Assembly: GCA_011053005.1 (NCBI GenBank) | Contig: DRHW01000002.1 | Coordinates: forward strand, 222,419 to 286,418 | From: Methylophaga sp. | Lineage (GTDB): Bacteria; Pseudomonadota; Gammaproteobacteria; Nitrosococcales; Methylophagaceae | DNA length: 64,000 nucleotides | Reading direction: 5' to 3' | Shown: positions 34,223 to 44,160 of the stretch, piece after piece | How positions within the stretch are numbered: the first letter of the stretch is position 1 | How the letters are laid out: every line of letters begins with the position of its first letter | Program-made: the position numbers and the translations under genes | Notes under the pieces: generated by a model | Told to the model about the DNA's origin: nothing | What the model saw: the letters and a program-made list of their open reading frames with translations, nothing else | Databases searched by the model: none

Positions 34223-35581
34223 TTATTCTAGATTTAGTTTTTTAAGTTTATATCTTAAAGCTCTAAACGTAATGCCTAACCTCTTCGCCGCTGCAGTTTT
34301 ATTCCACCGTGTCGATTGTAATGCTTCGGTAATCAATTCACGTTCTTGCTCTTCTAGCTTACTTTCCAAGTCATTTTCTACGCTCAAAATAGGTTGTGCT
34401 AACTGATAATTATTCGATGTGACTACCGGCGTTAATGGTACCGGTAACATTAAATCTTGTTCCGAAATAACCGTTCCTTCAGCCCATGTTAGTGCACGCT
34501 CAAGTATATTTTCTAGCTCCCTAACGTTTCCCGGAAAAGCATAATGATTTAACGCTGAAATAGCCTGTTCATCCAGCTCGGGTGCCATCATCAAATTTTT
34601 CTTAGCTAGATATTGCAGAATGTGTTTTGCCAGCAATATAATATCAGCTCGTCGCTCTCGCAACGGTGGGACAATTAGCTCAATAACGTGCAATCGATAA
34701 AATAAATCTTCTCGAAAACTACCTTGTTTAACACCTTCGGCTAAATCTTTATGGGTTGCTGATAAAATTCGCACATCGACGCTAATTTCTTCATGACTAC
34801 CGACAGGTCGGATTGTCTTTTCTTGAATAGCGCGTAATAACTTGACCTGCATCATCAATGGTAAATCAGCCACTTCATCTAAAAATAAGGTGCCGCCATT
34901 GGCTATTTGAAACAAGCCTTGTTTATCAGCAATCGCGCCAGTAAAAGACCCTTTTTTATGACCAAACAGTTCACTTTCAACTAATTCCGAAGGAATCGCA
35001 CCACAGTTAATCGGCACAAATGCATGTTCTGAACGTGCACCCAATTCATGGATTAATTTTGCGACTAATTCCTTGCCTGTACCTGATTCACCACTAATAT
35101 AAACAGGGGCTTGGCTGCGCGCTAACTTGGTGATTTTGCCACGTAAGTTTTTTATAATATCCGTTTCGCCCAAAAGTCTATTGCGTGAACGTCGCTCTTT
35201 TCTAACAGGTTCTACTGGTGATAATTTAAGTGCAGTTGTGACCAAATCTCGTAACACTCTTAATTTAAGTGGTTTTGAAACAAAATCAAATGCACCCAGT
35301 TTTAAAGCTTGCACCGCTAAATCAATATTGCCATGAGCCGTAATAACCGCCACGGGTAAATCTGGATACTGCTCTTGTAAAATCTCGACAAAATCTAAAC
35401 CATTGCCATCTGGTAATCGCATATCGGTTAAACATAAATCAAAAGACTGTTGCTTTAAGGCTTGTTTCGCTTGAGTTAAATTTTCCGCTGGCACACAATC
35501 AATTGACATGCCTGACAATGTCATTGTTAGTAACTCAAGGATATCTGGTTCATCATCAACAATAAGGGCTTGTGGGTTCAT
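34223..35581 (-). CDS. pilR: Sigma-54-dependent response regulator PilR
   Basis: 452 residues. Receiver (phospho-acceptor Asp53 in LTDMRLPDG), AAA+ activator domain with Walker A GESGTGKE, the sigma-54 contact loop GSFTGA (standard GAFTGA with Ser) and Walker B GGTLFLDEV, and a C-terminal Fis-type helix-turn-helix (NKTAAAKRLGITFRALRYKL). PilR activates type IV pilin transcription with RpoN. It overlaps the sensor gene by four bases (ATGA), the PilS-PilR arrangement of Pseudomonas and relatives. No pilin gene lies in this window. Confidence 0.93.
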   Translation of the reverse strand: MNPQALIVDDEPDILELLTMTLSGMSIDCVPAENLTQAKQALKQQSFDLCLTDMRLPDGNGLDFVEILQEQYPDLPVAVITAHGNIDLAVQALKLGAFDFVSKPLKLRVLRDLVTTALKLSPVEPVRKERRSRNRLLGETDIIKNLRGKITKLARSQAPVYISGESGTGKELVAKLIHELGARSEHAFVPINCGAIPSELVESELFGHKKGSFTGAIADKQGLFQIANGGTLFLDEVADLPLMMQVKLLRAIQEKTIRPVGSHEEISVDVRILSATHKDLAEGVKQGSFREDLFYRLHVIELIVPPLRERRADIILLAKHILQYLAKKNLMMAPELDEQAISALNHYAFPGNVRELENILERALTWAEGTVISEQDLMLPVPLTPVVTSNNYQLAQPILSVENDLESKLEEQERELITEALQSTRWNKTAAAKRLGITFRALRYKLKKLNLE

Positions 35582-37185
35582 TGCAAAGTCCTTTGATTGA
35601 CCAGTGGAAAGCTAATACGAAAACAGGATTGTTGCTGATCGGGTAAATAATTTAAGCGAGCACCATTCGCTTGGCATAACTCCCGAGCGAGGTATAAGCC
35701 CAAGCCTGTACCGCCTGTACGATCAGAATGAAATGGCTCAAATAGATGTAGCTGCATTTTTTCTGAAACACCTCTACCATTATCCATAACGTCGATCATC
35801 GCTTCGTTGTTTTTTTGATGTAAATGAATTTGTATACGCGGTTTCATCTCGAACTTAGAATCAGAATAATGCCATGCATTTTCCACTAAATTCCACATCA
35901 CCTGATGCAGCTGCTCAGCATCCATATTGACACTTGTTAATGAACAATCAATCACCAACTCAATCTCTTTAGCTTGAATATTCTTAAGCTCACAAAATTC
36001 ATTTACAAACTTATTAAGCCAAGGTGTTAAAGCAACTAAGGTCGGTTTTACGGCTTTGCGTCGGCTCATTTCTAATATAGTTTCAATAATACCATTAACT
36101 CTCGCACTATGACGTTGGATGATATCAGTTAGCTTTGTACTGCTTTCATTGCCATTATGTGTTTCTGCTAATAATTCACTAGCATGACTAATCGCGCCAA
36201 GTGGATTGCGAACTTCATGAGCAATACTGGCTGTTAATCTACCTAATGAAGCCAACTTTAACTGCTGTGCTTGCTGGGCTAATGCCGATGTATTGTCTAG
36301 ATAAATCACTGTTTCACCATTATTTAACTCAGCTGCTCGAGCATGTATTTCTGGCAAATCCGGACGAATTTGCACCGTTTGAAGTGCTGACTCGTTATGA
36401 TTTCTCCACATTAGCAATTGTTTGGATAATGCAGGTACCGTATCTGACAACAAAATTCCCGTCGACGCATTATTAAGCCCTAACAATGATCTTGCCGACT
36501 CATTACTCAATCTCACTACGCCGTATTCATCAACGACCAACACACCTGTTTGCATGCTACTGATAATATGCTCATTTAAGGCTGCCGATTTAGCTGCATT
36601 CTGAGCATGCTGTTCAGCCACCACTTGAGAAAACTTCATTTTTTGTGACAAGGTTTGAGCCAATAAAGCCGTCACAAAAAAGGTTGCACCCAACATGCCT
36701 GCATGACTATATTTAGTGACACCATCACCCGTAATCTGCGTGTAACTCACTTCAAGCAGCACCGATAAGGTTGCCATTGCAGCAATAAAAACTGACATCC
36801 GTCCAGGAATTAAAGCAGCGCCCGCACCCACAACAACAACTAATAAAGTGCCTAACCCTGTTGGTAAACCACCACTGGTATGGACAAATAACGTAATGAA
36901 CACAATATCTGAAATTAATTGAATTTGTGTTTGAGTGCTGAAACGACCCCATTGATTCAAGCTTAAAACGAGCCATCCTAATGCTGTGAATAAATAAAAC
37001 TGGCTAATTGTTAAATATAAATCGGGATTAACTTCACCTAAAAAAACCGGCGGTAGCCTTAACTCAAATACTGCAAACAACATAATGGCTAAAAACATTC
37101 TATAAGCAGAAAAGATCGTTAACTCACGCCATGAGATCACGAAAGAAGGCGCTGAAGATACCGACTTAAAACTCAACCACTTCAT
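35578..37185 (-). CDS. pilS: Sensor histidine kinase PilS
   Basis: 535 residues. The N-terminus has six probable membrane segments (~25-185) without a large periplasmic domain, as in PilS, which senses pilin in the membrane. A PAS region (~205-310) precedes the HisKA site LGRLTASIAHEVRNPLGAISH, then the HATPase motifs NLVENAWHYS, DNGRGVS and GGTGLGLYLARELC. Together with PilR it controls pilA. Preceded by a small PP0621 gene, an arrangement known from Pseudomonas. Confidence 0.92.
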   Translation of the reverse strand: MKWLSFKSVSSAPSFVISWRELTIFSAYRMFLAIMLFAVFELRLPPVFLGEVNPDLYLTISQFYLFTALGWLVLSLNQWGRFSTQTQIQLISDIVFITLFVHTSGGLPTGLGTLLVVVVGAGAALIPGRMSVFIAAMATLSVLLEVSYTQITGDGVTKYSHAGMLGATFFVTALLAQTLSQKMKFSQVVAEQHAQNAAKSAALNEHIISSMQTGVLVVDEYGVVRLSNESARSLLGLNNASTGILLSDTVPALSKQLLMWRNHNESALQTVQIRPDLPEIHARAAELNNGETVIYLDNTSALAQQAQQLKLASLGRLTASIAHEVRNPLGAISHASELLAETHNGNESSTKLTDIIQRHSARVNGIIETILEMSRRKAVKPTLVALTPWLNKFVNEFCELKNIQAKEIELVIDCSLTSVNMDAEQLHQVMWNLVENAWHYSDSKFEMKPRIQIHLHQKNNEAMIDVMDNGRGVSEKMQLHLFEPFHSDRTGGTGLGLYLARELCQANGARLNYLPDQQQSCFRISFPLVNQRTLQ

Positions 37186-37191
37186 AATTGC

Positions 37192-37401
37192 TTAGCTGTC
37201 GGCCTCAAGATGTTCATGAGAACAATAATAGTTATCGCCTTGTCGAAGTGCTTCTTGCTCAAGAATGTGGAGGCCACACTGTTTACATTTCACCATTTTT
37301 TCAGTCGAAATTTTGGGTGAAGCCGGTCGACTGCTGCGCCATAAACGCCCTATAATCATGTACAAAAGAAGACCAATAGCAATTAAAACTAAAATTCGCA
37401 T
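37192..37401 (-). CDS. PP0621 family small membrane protein
   Basis: 69 residues: one N-terminal membrane segment (ILVLIAIGLLLYMIIGRL), a basic linker, then a single zinc-ribbon-like motif with CKQCG and a distal CSHEH. This matches the small PP0621 family usually found just upstream of pilS; its function is unknown. The ATG at 37401 has GAGG six bases upstream, preferred over a TTG five codons earlier. It ends seven bases before pilS and is likely in the same operon. Confidence 0.8.
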   Translation of the reverse strand: MRILVLIAIGLLLYMIIGRLWRSSRPASPKISTEKMVKCKQCGLHILEQEALRQGDNYYCSHEHLEADS

Positions 37402-37602
37402 TTCAAACCTCGTCAAAAATATAAAGGGGACTTTATAATATAGAATACCCTTTTATCAATCAGCCGTCTCCGCTATAAGCCCGCAAACAGTGCAGCATCG
37501 TGATGACTATCTAGTATTTTCAAAATTCTAAGTAGCCGTTAATATTTGGACGATAGTATCGTTTATAACAAGTGTTCGCTTTAACAATGATTTTAAACAT
37601 AA

Positions 37603-37635
37603 AAAAAGGCCCCCTAAGATTTAGGAGGCCTTTTT
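37603..37635 (-). terminator. Intrinsic terminator of typA
   Basis: AAAAAGGCCTCCTAA and TTAGGGGGCCTTTTT (minus-strand reading) form a 15-base stem with a three-base loop, fully paired with one U-G wobble, followed by more T residues. On the plus strand the same position is a C-A mismatch, so the minus strand is favoured. It lies 44 bases after the typA stop. Confidence 0.85.
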
Positions 37636-37678
37636 ATTGAACTTTAGCTTAAATTAAACAATGTTAATTCAACAAAGC

Positions 37679-39514
37679 TTATTTACCGCGTGATGCACTT
37701 TTACGTTCATGTTCAAGTAATAATTTTTTACGAACGCGAATTGATTTTGGCGTAACTTCTAATAATTCATCTTCACCGATAAATTCTAAAGCTTGTTCCA
37801 AGCTCATTCTGATAGGTGGTACTAAGTTAATCGCTTCATCAGTACCTGACGCACGAACGTTGGTTAATTGTTTACCTTTCAATGGGTTCACAACTAAGTC
37901 GTTATCACGTGAGTGAATACCGATAACCATACCTTCGTATACATCATCATTGTGACCAATAAACATACGACCACGATCTTGCAAGTTAAAGATAGAGAAA
38001 CCGACAGCTTTACCCATACCATTAGCAATCATTACACCGTTTTGACGTTTACCAAAGTCACCGACTTTAACAGGCGCATAATGATCAAATACGCTGAAAA
38101 TTAAGCCTGTACCTTGAGTTGCTGTTAAGAATTCAGTACGGAAGCCGATTAATCCACGCGAAGGAATCATAAAGTCTAAACGTACGCGACCTTTACCATC
38201 TGGCACCATGTCTGATAATTGAGCACCACGTTCGCCCAATTTTTCCATAATCGTACCTTGATGTTCAGCTTCTACATCTGCAGTTACAGATTCAAATGGC
38301 TCTTCTTTTTTACCATCGATTTCACGAATGATTACTTCTGGACGTGATACACCCATTTCGAAACCTTCGCGACGCATATTTTCAATTAATACTGATAAAT
38401 GCAACTCACCACGACCTGATACGCGGAATTTATCTGGATCAGTAGGAATTTGTTCAACACGTAATGCTACGTTGTGGATTAATTCACGTTCAAGACGTTC
38501 TTTAATTTGACGTGTTGTTACAAACTTACCTTCTTTACCCGCCATTGGTGAATTATTCACTTGGAAGGTCATCGTTACAGTTGGTTCATCAACCGATAAT
38601 GGTGGCAATGCTTCAACAGCAGATGGATCACATAATGTATCTGAGATATTAAGTGGATCTACACCAGTAAAGGCAATAATGTCGCCTGCTTGAGCAAACG
38701 GTACTTCTTCACGTTGTAAGCCCATAAAGCCCATCACAGTCAATACACGACCGTTTCGCGTTTTACCTTCAACGTCAACAACCGTAACTGATGTATTCGT
38801 TTTAACCGTACCACGTTCAATACGACCTACGCCGATAACACCAACATAGCTGTTGTAATCTAATGATGAAACTTGCATACGGAAAGGGCCATTCACATCG
38901 ACATCAGGTGCTTTAACTTTATCAACGACTAACTGGAACAAAGGTTCCATATCGCCATCACGTACAGTTTCTTCTAAACCAGCAAAACCATTTAAACCTG
39001 AAGCATAAATCACTTCAAAATCTAACTGCTCATCAGTCGCATCAAGATTGGCAAACAAATCAAATGTTTGATCTAGAACCCATGCTGGACGTGCACTTGG
39101 CTTGTCAATTTTATTGATAACAACAATCGGTTTCAGACCTAACGCTAACGCTTTTTGTGTCACAAAACGTGTTTGTGGCATCGGGCCTTCAGATGAATCA
39201 ACCAATAATAATACTGAGTCAACCATCGACAATACACGTTCTACTTCACCACCAAAATCAGCATGGCCTGGTGTGTCAACGATATTGATGTGGTAGCCAT
39301 TCCAACGAATCGCTGTATTTTTAGACAAGATAGTAATACCACGTTCTTTTTCAAGATCGTTGGAATCCATTACCCGTTCTTGTAATTCTTCGTGCTCACT
39401 GAAAGTGCCTGATTGGCGTAACAATTGATCAACCAAGGTTGTTTTACCGTGATCGACGTGAGCGATGATAGCAATATTTCGTAACTTGCTGATTTCTCTA
39501 AGATTAGTTGTCAT
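37679..39514 (-). CDS. typA: Translational GTPase TypA/BipA
   Basis: 611 residues. GTPase domain with G1 [12 protein letters not shown], the switch [14 protein letters not shown]3 [12 protein letters not shown] and G4 [10 protein letters not shown], followed by the EF-G-like domains III and V and the BipA-specific C-terminus ([18 protein letters not shown]). BipA binds the 70S/50S ribosome and helps large-subunit assembly and stress adaptation. It stands alone between its terminator and suhB, with an 86-base gap upstream. Confidence 0.96.
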   Translation of the reverse strand: MTTNLREISKLRNIAIIAHVDHGKTTLVDQLLRQSGTFSEHEELQERVMDSNDLEKERGITILSKNTAIRWNGYHINIVDTPGHADFGGEVERVLSMVDSVLLLVDSSEGPMPQTRFVTQKALALGLKPIVVINKIDKPSARPAWVLDQTFDLFANLDATDEQLDFEVIYASGLNGFAGLEETVRDGDMEPLFQLVVDKVKAPDVDVNGPFRMQVSSLDYNSYVGVIGVGRIERGTVKTNTSVTVVDVEGKTRNGRVLTVMGFMGLQREEVPFAQAGDIIAFTGVDPLNISDTLCDPSAVEALPPLSVDEPTVTMTFQVNNSPMAGKEGKFVTTRQIKERLERELIHNVALRVEQIPTDPDKFRVSGRGELHLSVLIENMRREGFEMGVSRPEVIIREIDGKKEEPFESVTADVEAEHQGTIMEKLGERGAQLSDMVPDGKGRVRLDFMIPSRGLIGFRTEFLTATQGTGLIFSVFDHYAPVKVGDFGKRQNGVMIANGMGKAVGFSIFNLQDRGRMFIGHNDDVYEGMVIGIHSRDNDLVVNPLKGKQLTNVRASGTDEAINLVPPIRMSLEQALEFIGEDELLEVTPKSIRVRKKLLLEHERKSASRGK

Positions 39515-39568
39515 ATTTAGTTCTGTAATATAAAAAGAAATGCTATTAGCATGTAAATGTTAAGATTA

Positions 39569-39593
39569 TTTAAATACTCAAATTTAAATACTC
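39569..39593. repeat. Two direct copies of TTTAAATACTC
   Basis: The 11-base word occurs at 39569-39579 and 39583-39593, 14 bases apart, in the gap between suhB and typA. It may be a binding site or simple AT-rich chance. Confidence 0.3.
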
Positions 39594-39600
39594 GTAAGCG

Positions 39601-40398
39601 TTATTTTTTTAACTCTTCAGTTAAGTGTGGCGTAATACTGTCTAAAAGTTGCTTCTGAACCGCCAAGTTGCCAACAACCAAATTACCTTGATTGAAATAA
39701 TTGTCACCTCCGGCAAAGTCAGTCACAACACCACCAGCTTCTTCAATAAGTAAGACGCCAGCAGCTAAATCCCATTTTTTCAAACCTATTTCCCAATAGC
39801 CATCAAACCGTCCTGCTGCAACATAGGCTAAATCTAAAGCTGCAGAACCCGCACGTCGTACATCTGCTACTTGTGGGAATACGGCATTAAATGTCGCTAA
39901 ATAAGGCGTTAAGTGCTGTGGATATTTAAATGGGAAACCAGTTGCGATTAAGGTACCAGCCAATTCTCTAGTTTTAGTCACACGCAAGCGTCGATCATTA
40001 AGTTTTGCACCACTACCTCGGCTGGCAGAAAATAATTCATCGCGTAATGGATCATATATTACAGCGTGTTCAATTTTATCACGGACCATTACTGCAATTG
40101 ACACACAATAATGCGGGAAGCCGTGTAAGAAGTTAGTTGTACCATCCAGGGGATCAATCACCCATGTCACTTCATTATCACCTTGCTGACCGGACTCTTC
40201 GGCCAAAATAGCATGGTCTGGGTATGCTTTTTTTATCGCGTTAATGATTTCTTGTTCTGCTAAGCGATCAACATCGGTAACAAAATCATTACGACCTTTC
40301 GTTGTTACTTCAAGATGTTCTACGTGTTGTAACGAACGAACGATGATACTGCCCGCGCTACGGGCTGCCCGAATGGCAATGTTCAGCATAGGATGCAT
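39601..40398 (-). CDS. suhB: Inositol-1-monophosphatase SuhB
   Basis: 265 residues. Metal-dependent phosphatase fold with the motifs ILAEESG, VIDPLDGTTNFLHGFP and KWDLAAGVLLIEEAGGV. In E. coli SuhB also binds the rRNA antitermination complex and helps ribosomal RNA maturation, so the main role may not be inositol metabolism. The ATG at 40398 is used; a second ATG three codons on is possible. Position next to typA is shared with some relatives but is not a diagnostic operon; 86 bases separate them. Confidence 0.93.
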   Translation of the reverse strand: MHPMLNIAIRAARSAGSIIVRSLQHVEHLEVTTKGRNDFVTDVDRLAEQEIINAIKKAYPDHAILAEESGQQGDNEVTWVIDPLDGTTNFLHGFPHYCVSIAVMVRDKIEHAVIYDPLRDELFSASRGSGAKLNDRRLRVTKTRELAGTLIATGFPFKYPQHLTPYLATFNAVFPQVADVRRAGSAALDLAYVAAGRFDGYWEIGLKKWDLAAGVLLIEEAGGVVTDFAGGDNYFNQGNLVVGNLAVQKQLLDSITPHLTEELKK

Positions 40399-40568
40399 AG
40401 ACTAGTTTTTTCCAGAGCGAGTAAAACGGTTTTATCCACCGTTTTCATGACAAAATAATCGTCACGAGGTTATTAAAGCGACTCATTATAACAAGAAACT
40501 GAGGTATTTATCAGTTTTAAGTTAAAGGACATTAGACAGCCCAAATAATACCTGCTAGCCTATTGGTA

Positions 40569-40589
40569 TATATTGTTCTTAGCAATATA
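40569..40589. promoter_or_regulatory. Inverted repeat upstream of the alanine-zipper lipoprotein gene
   Basis: TATATTG and CAATATA with a seven-base spacer lie 42 bases before the start codon, in the region where a promoter is expected. Could be an operator; no regulator is suggested. Confidence 0.3.
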
Positions 40590-40630
40590 GTTGACCAAAA
40601 AAACTTTATATTTTCCTCATGGAGATTCGT

Positions 40631-40927
40631 ATGAAATCATTGACAAAATTAGGCGCTATCGTTCTACCTTTAGTTTTATTAACAGCATGTGCAAACACAG
40701 ACATGGCTGCATTAAAATCATCAGTAAGCGAAGCACAATCAGCTGCTGAATCTGCTTTATCAGCAGCTAACAATGCACAATCAACTGCTGATGCAGCACA
40801 ACGTTCAGCTAGCGCTGCAGAATTAGCAGCAGCTAACGCTCAACAAACAGCTGACTCTGCTCAAAGTACAGTTGACGAATGTTGCGCAAAAATCGATCGT
40901 ATGTTCGAAAAAGCAATGGCTAAATAA
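40631..40927 (+). CDS. Alanine-zipper outer-membrane lipoprotein (Lpp/OprI type)
   Basis: 98 residues. Lipoprotein signal peptide ends LLTACAN with Cys20. The mature part is one Ala-rich helix with heptad-like repeats (SAAESALSAANNAQSTADAAQ and similar), the alanine-zipper pattern of Lpp/OprI trimers, and ends in Lys, the residue that is linked to peptidoglycan in E. coli Lpp. GGAG lies six bases before the ATG at 40631; an ATG four codons earlier is less suitable. Followed by a strong terminator, so monocistronic. The enzyme that would attach it, an L,D-transpeptidase, is encoded next door on the opposite strand. Confidence 0.88.
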   Translation: MKSLTKLGAIVLPLVLLTACANTDMAALKSSVSEAQSAAESALSAANNAQSTADAAQRSASAAELAAANAQQTADSAQSTVDECCAKIDRMFEKAMAK

Positions 40928-40938
40928 GCTTAAAGCTT

Positions 40939-40972
40939 AAAAAAAGCCGGGATTATATCCCGGCTTTTTTTT
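40939..40972. terminator. Bidirectional intrinsic terminator
   Basis: GCCGGGAT (40946-40953) and ATCCCGGC (40957-40964) with a TAT loop, preceded by seven A and followed by eight T residues. It can end the lipoprotein transcript on plus and the L,D-transpeptidase transcript on minus. Confidence 0.92.
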
Positions 40973-41030
40973 GCCTAAAATTGATGATTAGGCTTCGCAT
41001 GATGCGTACTAGTTCCGCAATAATTTAAGT

Positions 41031-42191
41031 CTACATTGCATCACTTGATACTTGTGCTGTCCATGCCGATATATTCGTGACTTCTTTCAACGCTTTCACA
41101 ATATCATCTGCTTGCTGTTGCGTATCAAAAGGGCCGAGAATAACCTCGCCATCTGCAGCATTTTTTAATGGCCAGAAAGCATCATTAAGATTTAATCGCG
41201 TAGATGCCTGTGCTAATTTTGCTCTAGCGTTTTGAGTCAGTCCTGTATGAACAAACCAAACATTCGTCACAATCGCTTCTTCTGGCTGATTCACTCGTCT
41301 CGCTAAACCGGTGTGCTTATTAACAATTTGTTCAGCAAATGGAAAATCAGCATCACTTAATAAGTGATCTTGAGCTTTCAAAATAGCAGACACCATCGAC
41401 GTCATATTATTACCTTGACGTTGATCGAAATCAGATTGCACATCATGTGCTTCTAAATATAGCTCTCCGTCTAATAATCCAGCTTTATCTGGCTGATATA
41501 AAATGTGTACTGGCGTATTAACAGTGACGATGCCAAACAAATGTTCTATATCTTCAGGAAATAATCGAATACAACCATGACTAACACGCATACCTACGCC
41601 ATATGGTTTATTTGTACCGTGTAATAAATAGCCCGGCATTCCTAAACGCATCGCATAGGCTCCAAGTGGGTTATTGGGTCCAGCAGCAACAACATTCGGT
41701 AATGGATCACCTTTTTGAAGATGCTCTGCTTTTATTGATGCGGGTGGCGTCCAAGTTGGATCTTTTATTCTTTGAATAATCTGTGTTTTTCCAAGCGGCG
41801 TAGTCCAGCCTTCACGTCCGACGCCAATTGGATGCGTTATTACTTTCTGCCGTTCATATTGATTAGGCTTTGGATAGTAATAAAGTCGCATTTCAGCCAA
41901 GTTAATCACAATACCGACATGTGGTGCATCAGGCAGAATAAAACGATTTGGTACTATGACGCGCTGATTTTCACCAGGCAACCAAGGGTCAACGCCCGGA
42001 TTAGCACCAACGATTTCTTCGTAACCAACATCGAAAGCACGACCGATATCTAATAATGTATCTTCGTGATGGCTATAAACTATAATATTGTGCCCTACGA
42101 CTCGCGTGTTAGCATCCTGCAACTCGAAAGTTGTCGCATGCGCAGTTGTGACTACCAGGCCCATAATGAGTGTGATAAAAACGTGTAACAT
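41031..42191 (-). CDS. L,D-transpeptidase (ErfK/YbiS family) with LysM domain
   Basis: 386 residues, periplasmic. Signal peptide (1-19, ending TTAHA), a LysM-like peptidoglycan-binding segment (~33-81), the YkuD catalytic domain (~91-225) with His191, the motif SHGCIRL and nucleophile Cys207, and a C-terminal SPOR-like stretch (~305-382). Enzymes of this family attach Lpp to diaminopimelate or make 3-3 crosslinks. The neighbouring convergent lipoprotein with a C-terminal Lys is a natural substrate candidate; that is an inference from context. Confidence 0.9.
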   Translation of the reverse strand: MLHVFITLIMGLVVTTAHATTFELQDANTRVVGHNIIVYSHHEDTLLDIGRAFDVGYEEIVGANPGVDPWLPGENQRVIVPNRFILPDAPHVGIVINLAEMRLYYYPKPNQYERQKVITHPIGVGREGWTTPLGKTQIIQRIKDPTWTPPASIKAEHLQKGDPLPNVVAAGPNNPLGAYAMRLGMPGYLLHGTNKPYGVGMRVSHGCIRLFPEDIEHLFGIVTVNTPVHILYQPDKAGLLDGELYLEAHDVQSDFDQRQGNNMTSMVSAILKAQDHLLSDADFPFAEQIVNKHTGLARRVNQPEEAIVTNVWFVHTGLTQNARAKLAQASTRLNLNDAFWPLKNAADGEVILGPFDTQQQADDIVKALKEVTNISAWTAQVSSDAM

Positions 42192-42327
42192 TCTTTTTCC
42201 TGTTGTTTGAGGTTTATTGATCCGGTCAATTGTACATGATTCCCATTTTTACACGCGCTCAAAGATCGTTTTAAAATAATGCTAAATCTGCTTTGCCATC
42301 AACCGAAAGCTAGCGTAATCTACGCAG

Positions 42328-43110
42328 ATGAAAAAATATTACATACCCCTTATTATTAGTTTAGTTTCTTCTTCTGGTTGCTCACTTTTTTCTAAAGAGG
42401 AGGTCAAAACAGGCGATAACTGGCCCGTAGAGCGCGTTTATTCTGAAGCTAAATCGGCATTAGATGCAGGCGACTACACGGCAGCACTGCAACACTATAG
42501 TCAGCTTGAAGCTCGTTTTCCTTTTGGAGAATATGCGCAACAAGCCTTATTAGAATCTGCTTACGCTCAATATAAAAATGATGATCCAGAAACGGCCATC
42601 GCGACGCTTGATCGCTTTATGCGCGTTTATCCGCTTAACCCCAACATGGATTATGCAATCTATCTTCGAGGTTTGACCAACTTTACGCGCGATGTGGGCA
42701 TTATGGAGAAATATATCCCTCGCGATGAAACGCAACGGGATCCTGGTTCAGCACTGCTTGCACTAAAAGATTTTACAAACTTGGTCAATCGTTATCCAAA
42801 TAGTAAATATAGTGAAGATGCTTCTCAGCGGATTGTTTATCTACGTAATCGTTTAGCTCAACATGAAGTGAATGTTGCTTATTATTATATGCAACGTAGT
42901 GCCTATCTTGCTGCCGCTAATCGCGGAAAATATGTCATTGAGAATTACCCTCGTACACCTTCAATGCCAGAAGCCTTAGTCGTGATGGCTAAGGCTTATA
43001 AAATAATGGGCTTAGATAAATTGTCTGAAGATGCGTTGCGCGTTTTAGAATTAAACTATCCTGGACACCCAGGTGTTGCCGAAGTAAGACAAACCGTAAC
43101 AACAAAATAG
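42328..43110 (+). CDS. bamD: Outer-membrane assembly lipoprotein BamD (ComL)
   Basis: 260 residues. Lipoprotein signal ends SSSGCSLF (Cys18). The mature part is a chain of TPR-like helices with the BamD blocks PVERVYSEAKSALDAGDY, FPFGEYAQQALLESAYAQYK and RVYPLNPNMDYAIYLRG. BamD is the essential partner of BamA in inserting outer-membrane beta-barrels. Divergent from the L,D-transpeptidase gene, with 136 bases between. Confidence 0.95.
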   Translation: MKKYYIPLIISLVSSSGCSLFSKEEVKTGDNWPVERVYSEAKSALDAGDYTAALQHYSQLEARFPFGEYAQQALLESAYAQYKNDDPETAIATLDRFMRVYPLNPNMDYAIYLRGLTNFTRDVGIMEKYIPRDETQRDPGSALLALKDFTNLVNRYPNSKYSEDASQRIVYLRNRLAQHEVNVAYYYMQRSAYLAAANRGKYVIENYPRTPSMPEALVVMAKAYKIMGLDKLSEDALRVLELNYPGHPGVAEVRQTVTTK

Positions 43111-43115
43111 TTTTC

Positions 43116-43145
43116 ACTAAATCGTTATTTTAATAACGATTTAGT
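43116..43145. terminator. Palindrome between convergent bamD and epmA, probable terminator
   Basis: ACTAAATCGTTAT (43116-43128) and ATAACGATTTAGT (43133-43145) form a perfect 13-base stem with a four-base loop, just after the bamD stop. The following T tract is weak on plus and absent on minus. Confidence 0.6.
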
Positions 43146-43162
43146 TTAGCGATATTTCTGTT

Positions 43163-44143
43163 TTAAGCATGGTTGAAAGCAAAACACTGCACTGTTCGGA
43201 TCTCTTGCTTATTTAAAGCAAGCATGATGATTCGGTCAAAACCTAATGCTACGCCTGAACAAACTGGCATCCCTGATTCCATCGCAGCGAGTAAATGATA
43301 ATCGATGGGCATTTTCGGCATCGCCTGCTGTTGTCGCTGCTCGTTATTATCACTAAACCGTTGCAACAATTCATTGGCATTTAATAATTCGTTATAACCG
43401 TTCGCAATCTCAACCCCCCCCATATAAAGCTCGAAACGATCGGCGACATCATTGCTCGCCTCATCTTTTTTTATTTTAGCTAGTTGTGCTTGCGATGCCG
43501 GAAAGTCATAAATAAACACCGGTAAATTCATCGCTGCTAATCGTGGTTCAATCACATGACTCAACAATAATTCTAACCAACCATCGCGATCGAGTTCTAA
43601 ATCGCTAGGTAAACCATCTATGCGTGTTAATGCACACTGTTTTATTTGTTCATCTGTGCAGGTAAAGACATTGATTTTTAAATAAAACTCAAACACGCCG
43701 CGATAACTTAAGCGTGAAATTTTATTTAAACCAAATACTTGCTGTACTAACTGATTCACTTCATCCATCAGTTGATTTAATGACAATTCAGGGCGATACC
43801 ATTCCAACATGGTAAATTCAGGCGCATGCAGCCTTCCCTGTTCACCATTACGAAAAACCCGTGCTATTTGATAAATCGACCCTATATTTGCCGCGAGTAG
43901 TCGCTTCATCGCAAACTCAGGTGAAGTATGGAGATAATAAGTTTGTCTAGATGATGAACCAAATGGAATAAAATCGCTGGTAAAACTATCCATATAAGGC
44001 GCTGTAGGTGCCGCCTGCGATAAGATTGGTGTCTCGACCTCTAATACGTCGCGTTCAGCAAAAAAACGGCGGACATCAGCTAAATACTGTGCCCGCCGTT
44101 TTATCGTTGCTATGTCAGCCGAAGGCTGCCAGTTATAAGCCAT
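43163..44143 (-). CDS. epmA: EF-P beta-lysine ligase EpmA (PoxA/GenX/YjeA)
   Basis: 326 residues, a class II lysyl-tRNA synthetase catalytic core without the anticodon-binding domain. Motif 2 RVFRNGEQGRLHAPEFTMLEWY and motif 3 SGVALGFDRIIMLAL are clear, along with YYLHTSPEFAMKRLLA. EpmA attaches beta-lysine to Lys34 of EF-P. The start lies 17 bases after the efp stop, so both are one operon. The mutase that supplies beta-lysine (epmB) is the divergent neighbour, giving a complete modification locus. Confidence 0.96.
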   Translation of the reverse strand: MAYNWQPSADIATIKRRAQYLADVRRFFAERDVLEVETPILSQAAPTAPYMDSFTSDFIPFGSSSRQTYYLHTSPEFAMKRLLAANIGSIYQIARVFRNGEQGRLHAPEFTMLEWYRPELSLNQLMDEVNQLVQQVFGLNKISRLSYRGVFEFYLKINVFTCTDEQIKQCALTRIDGLPSDLELDRDGWLELLLSHVIEPRLAAMNLPVFIYDFPASQAQLAKIKKDEASNDVADRFELYMGGVEIANGYNELLNANELLQRFSDNNEQRQQQAMPKMPIDYHLLAAMESGMPVCSGVALGFDRIIMLALNKQEIRTVQCFAFNHA

Positions 44144-44160
44144 CTTAATAAGTAATCAGC

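Noticed and set aside
40423..40445. Small inverted repeat AAAACGG/CCGTTTT upstream of suhB as an operator
   Set aside because: Seven-base arms in AT-rich DNA can occur by chance, and there is no other support.
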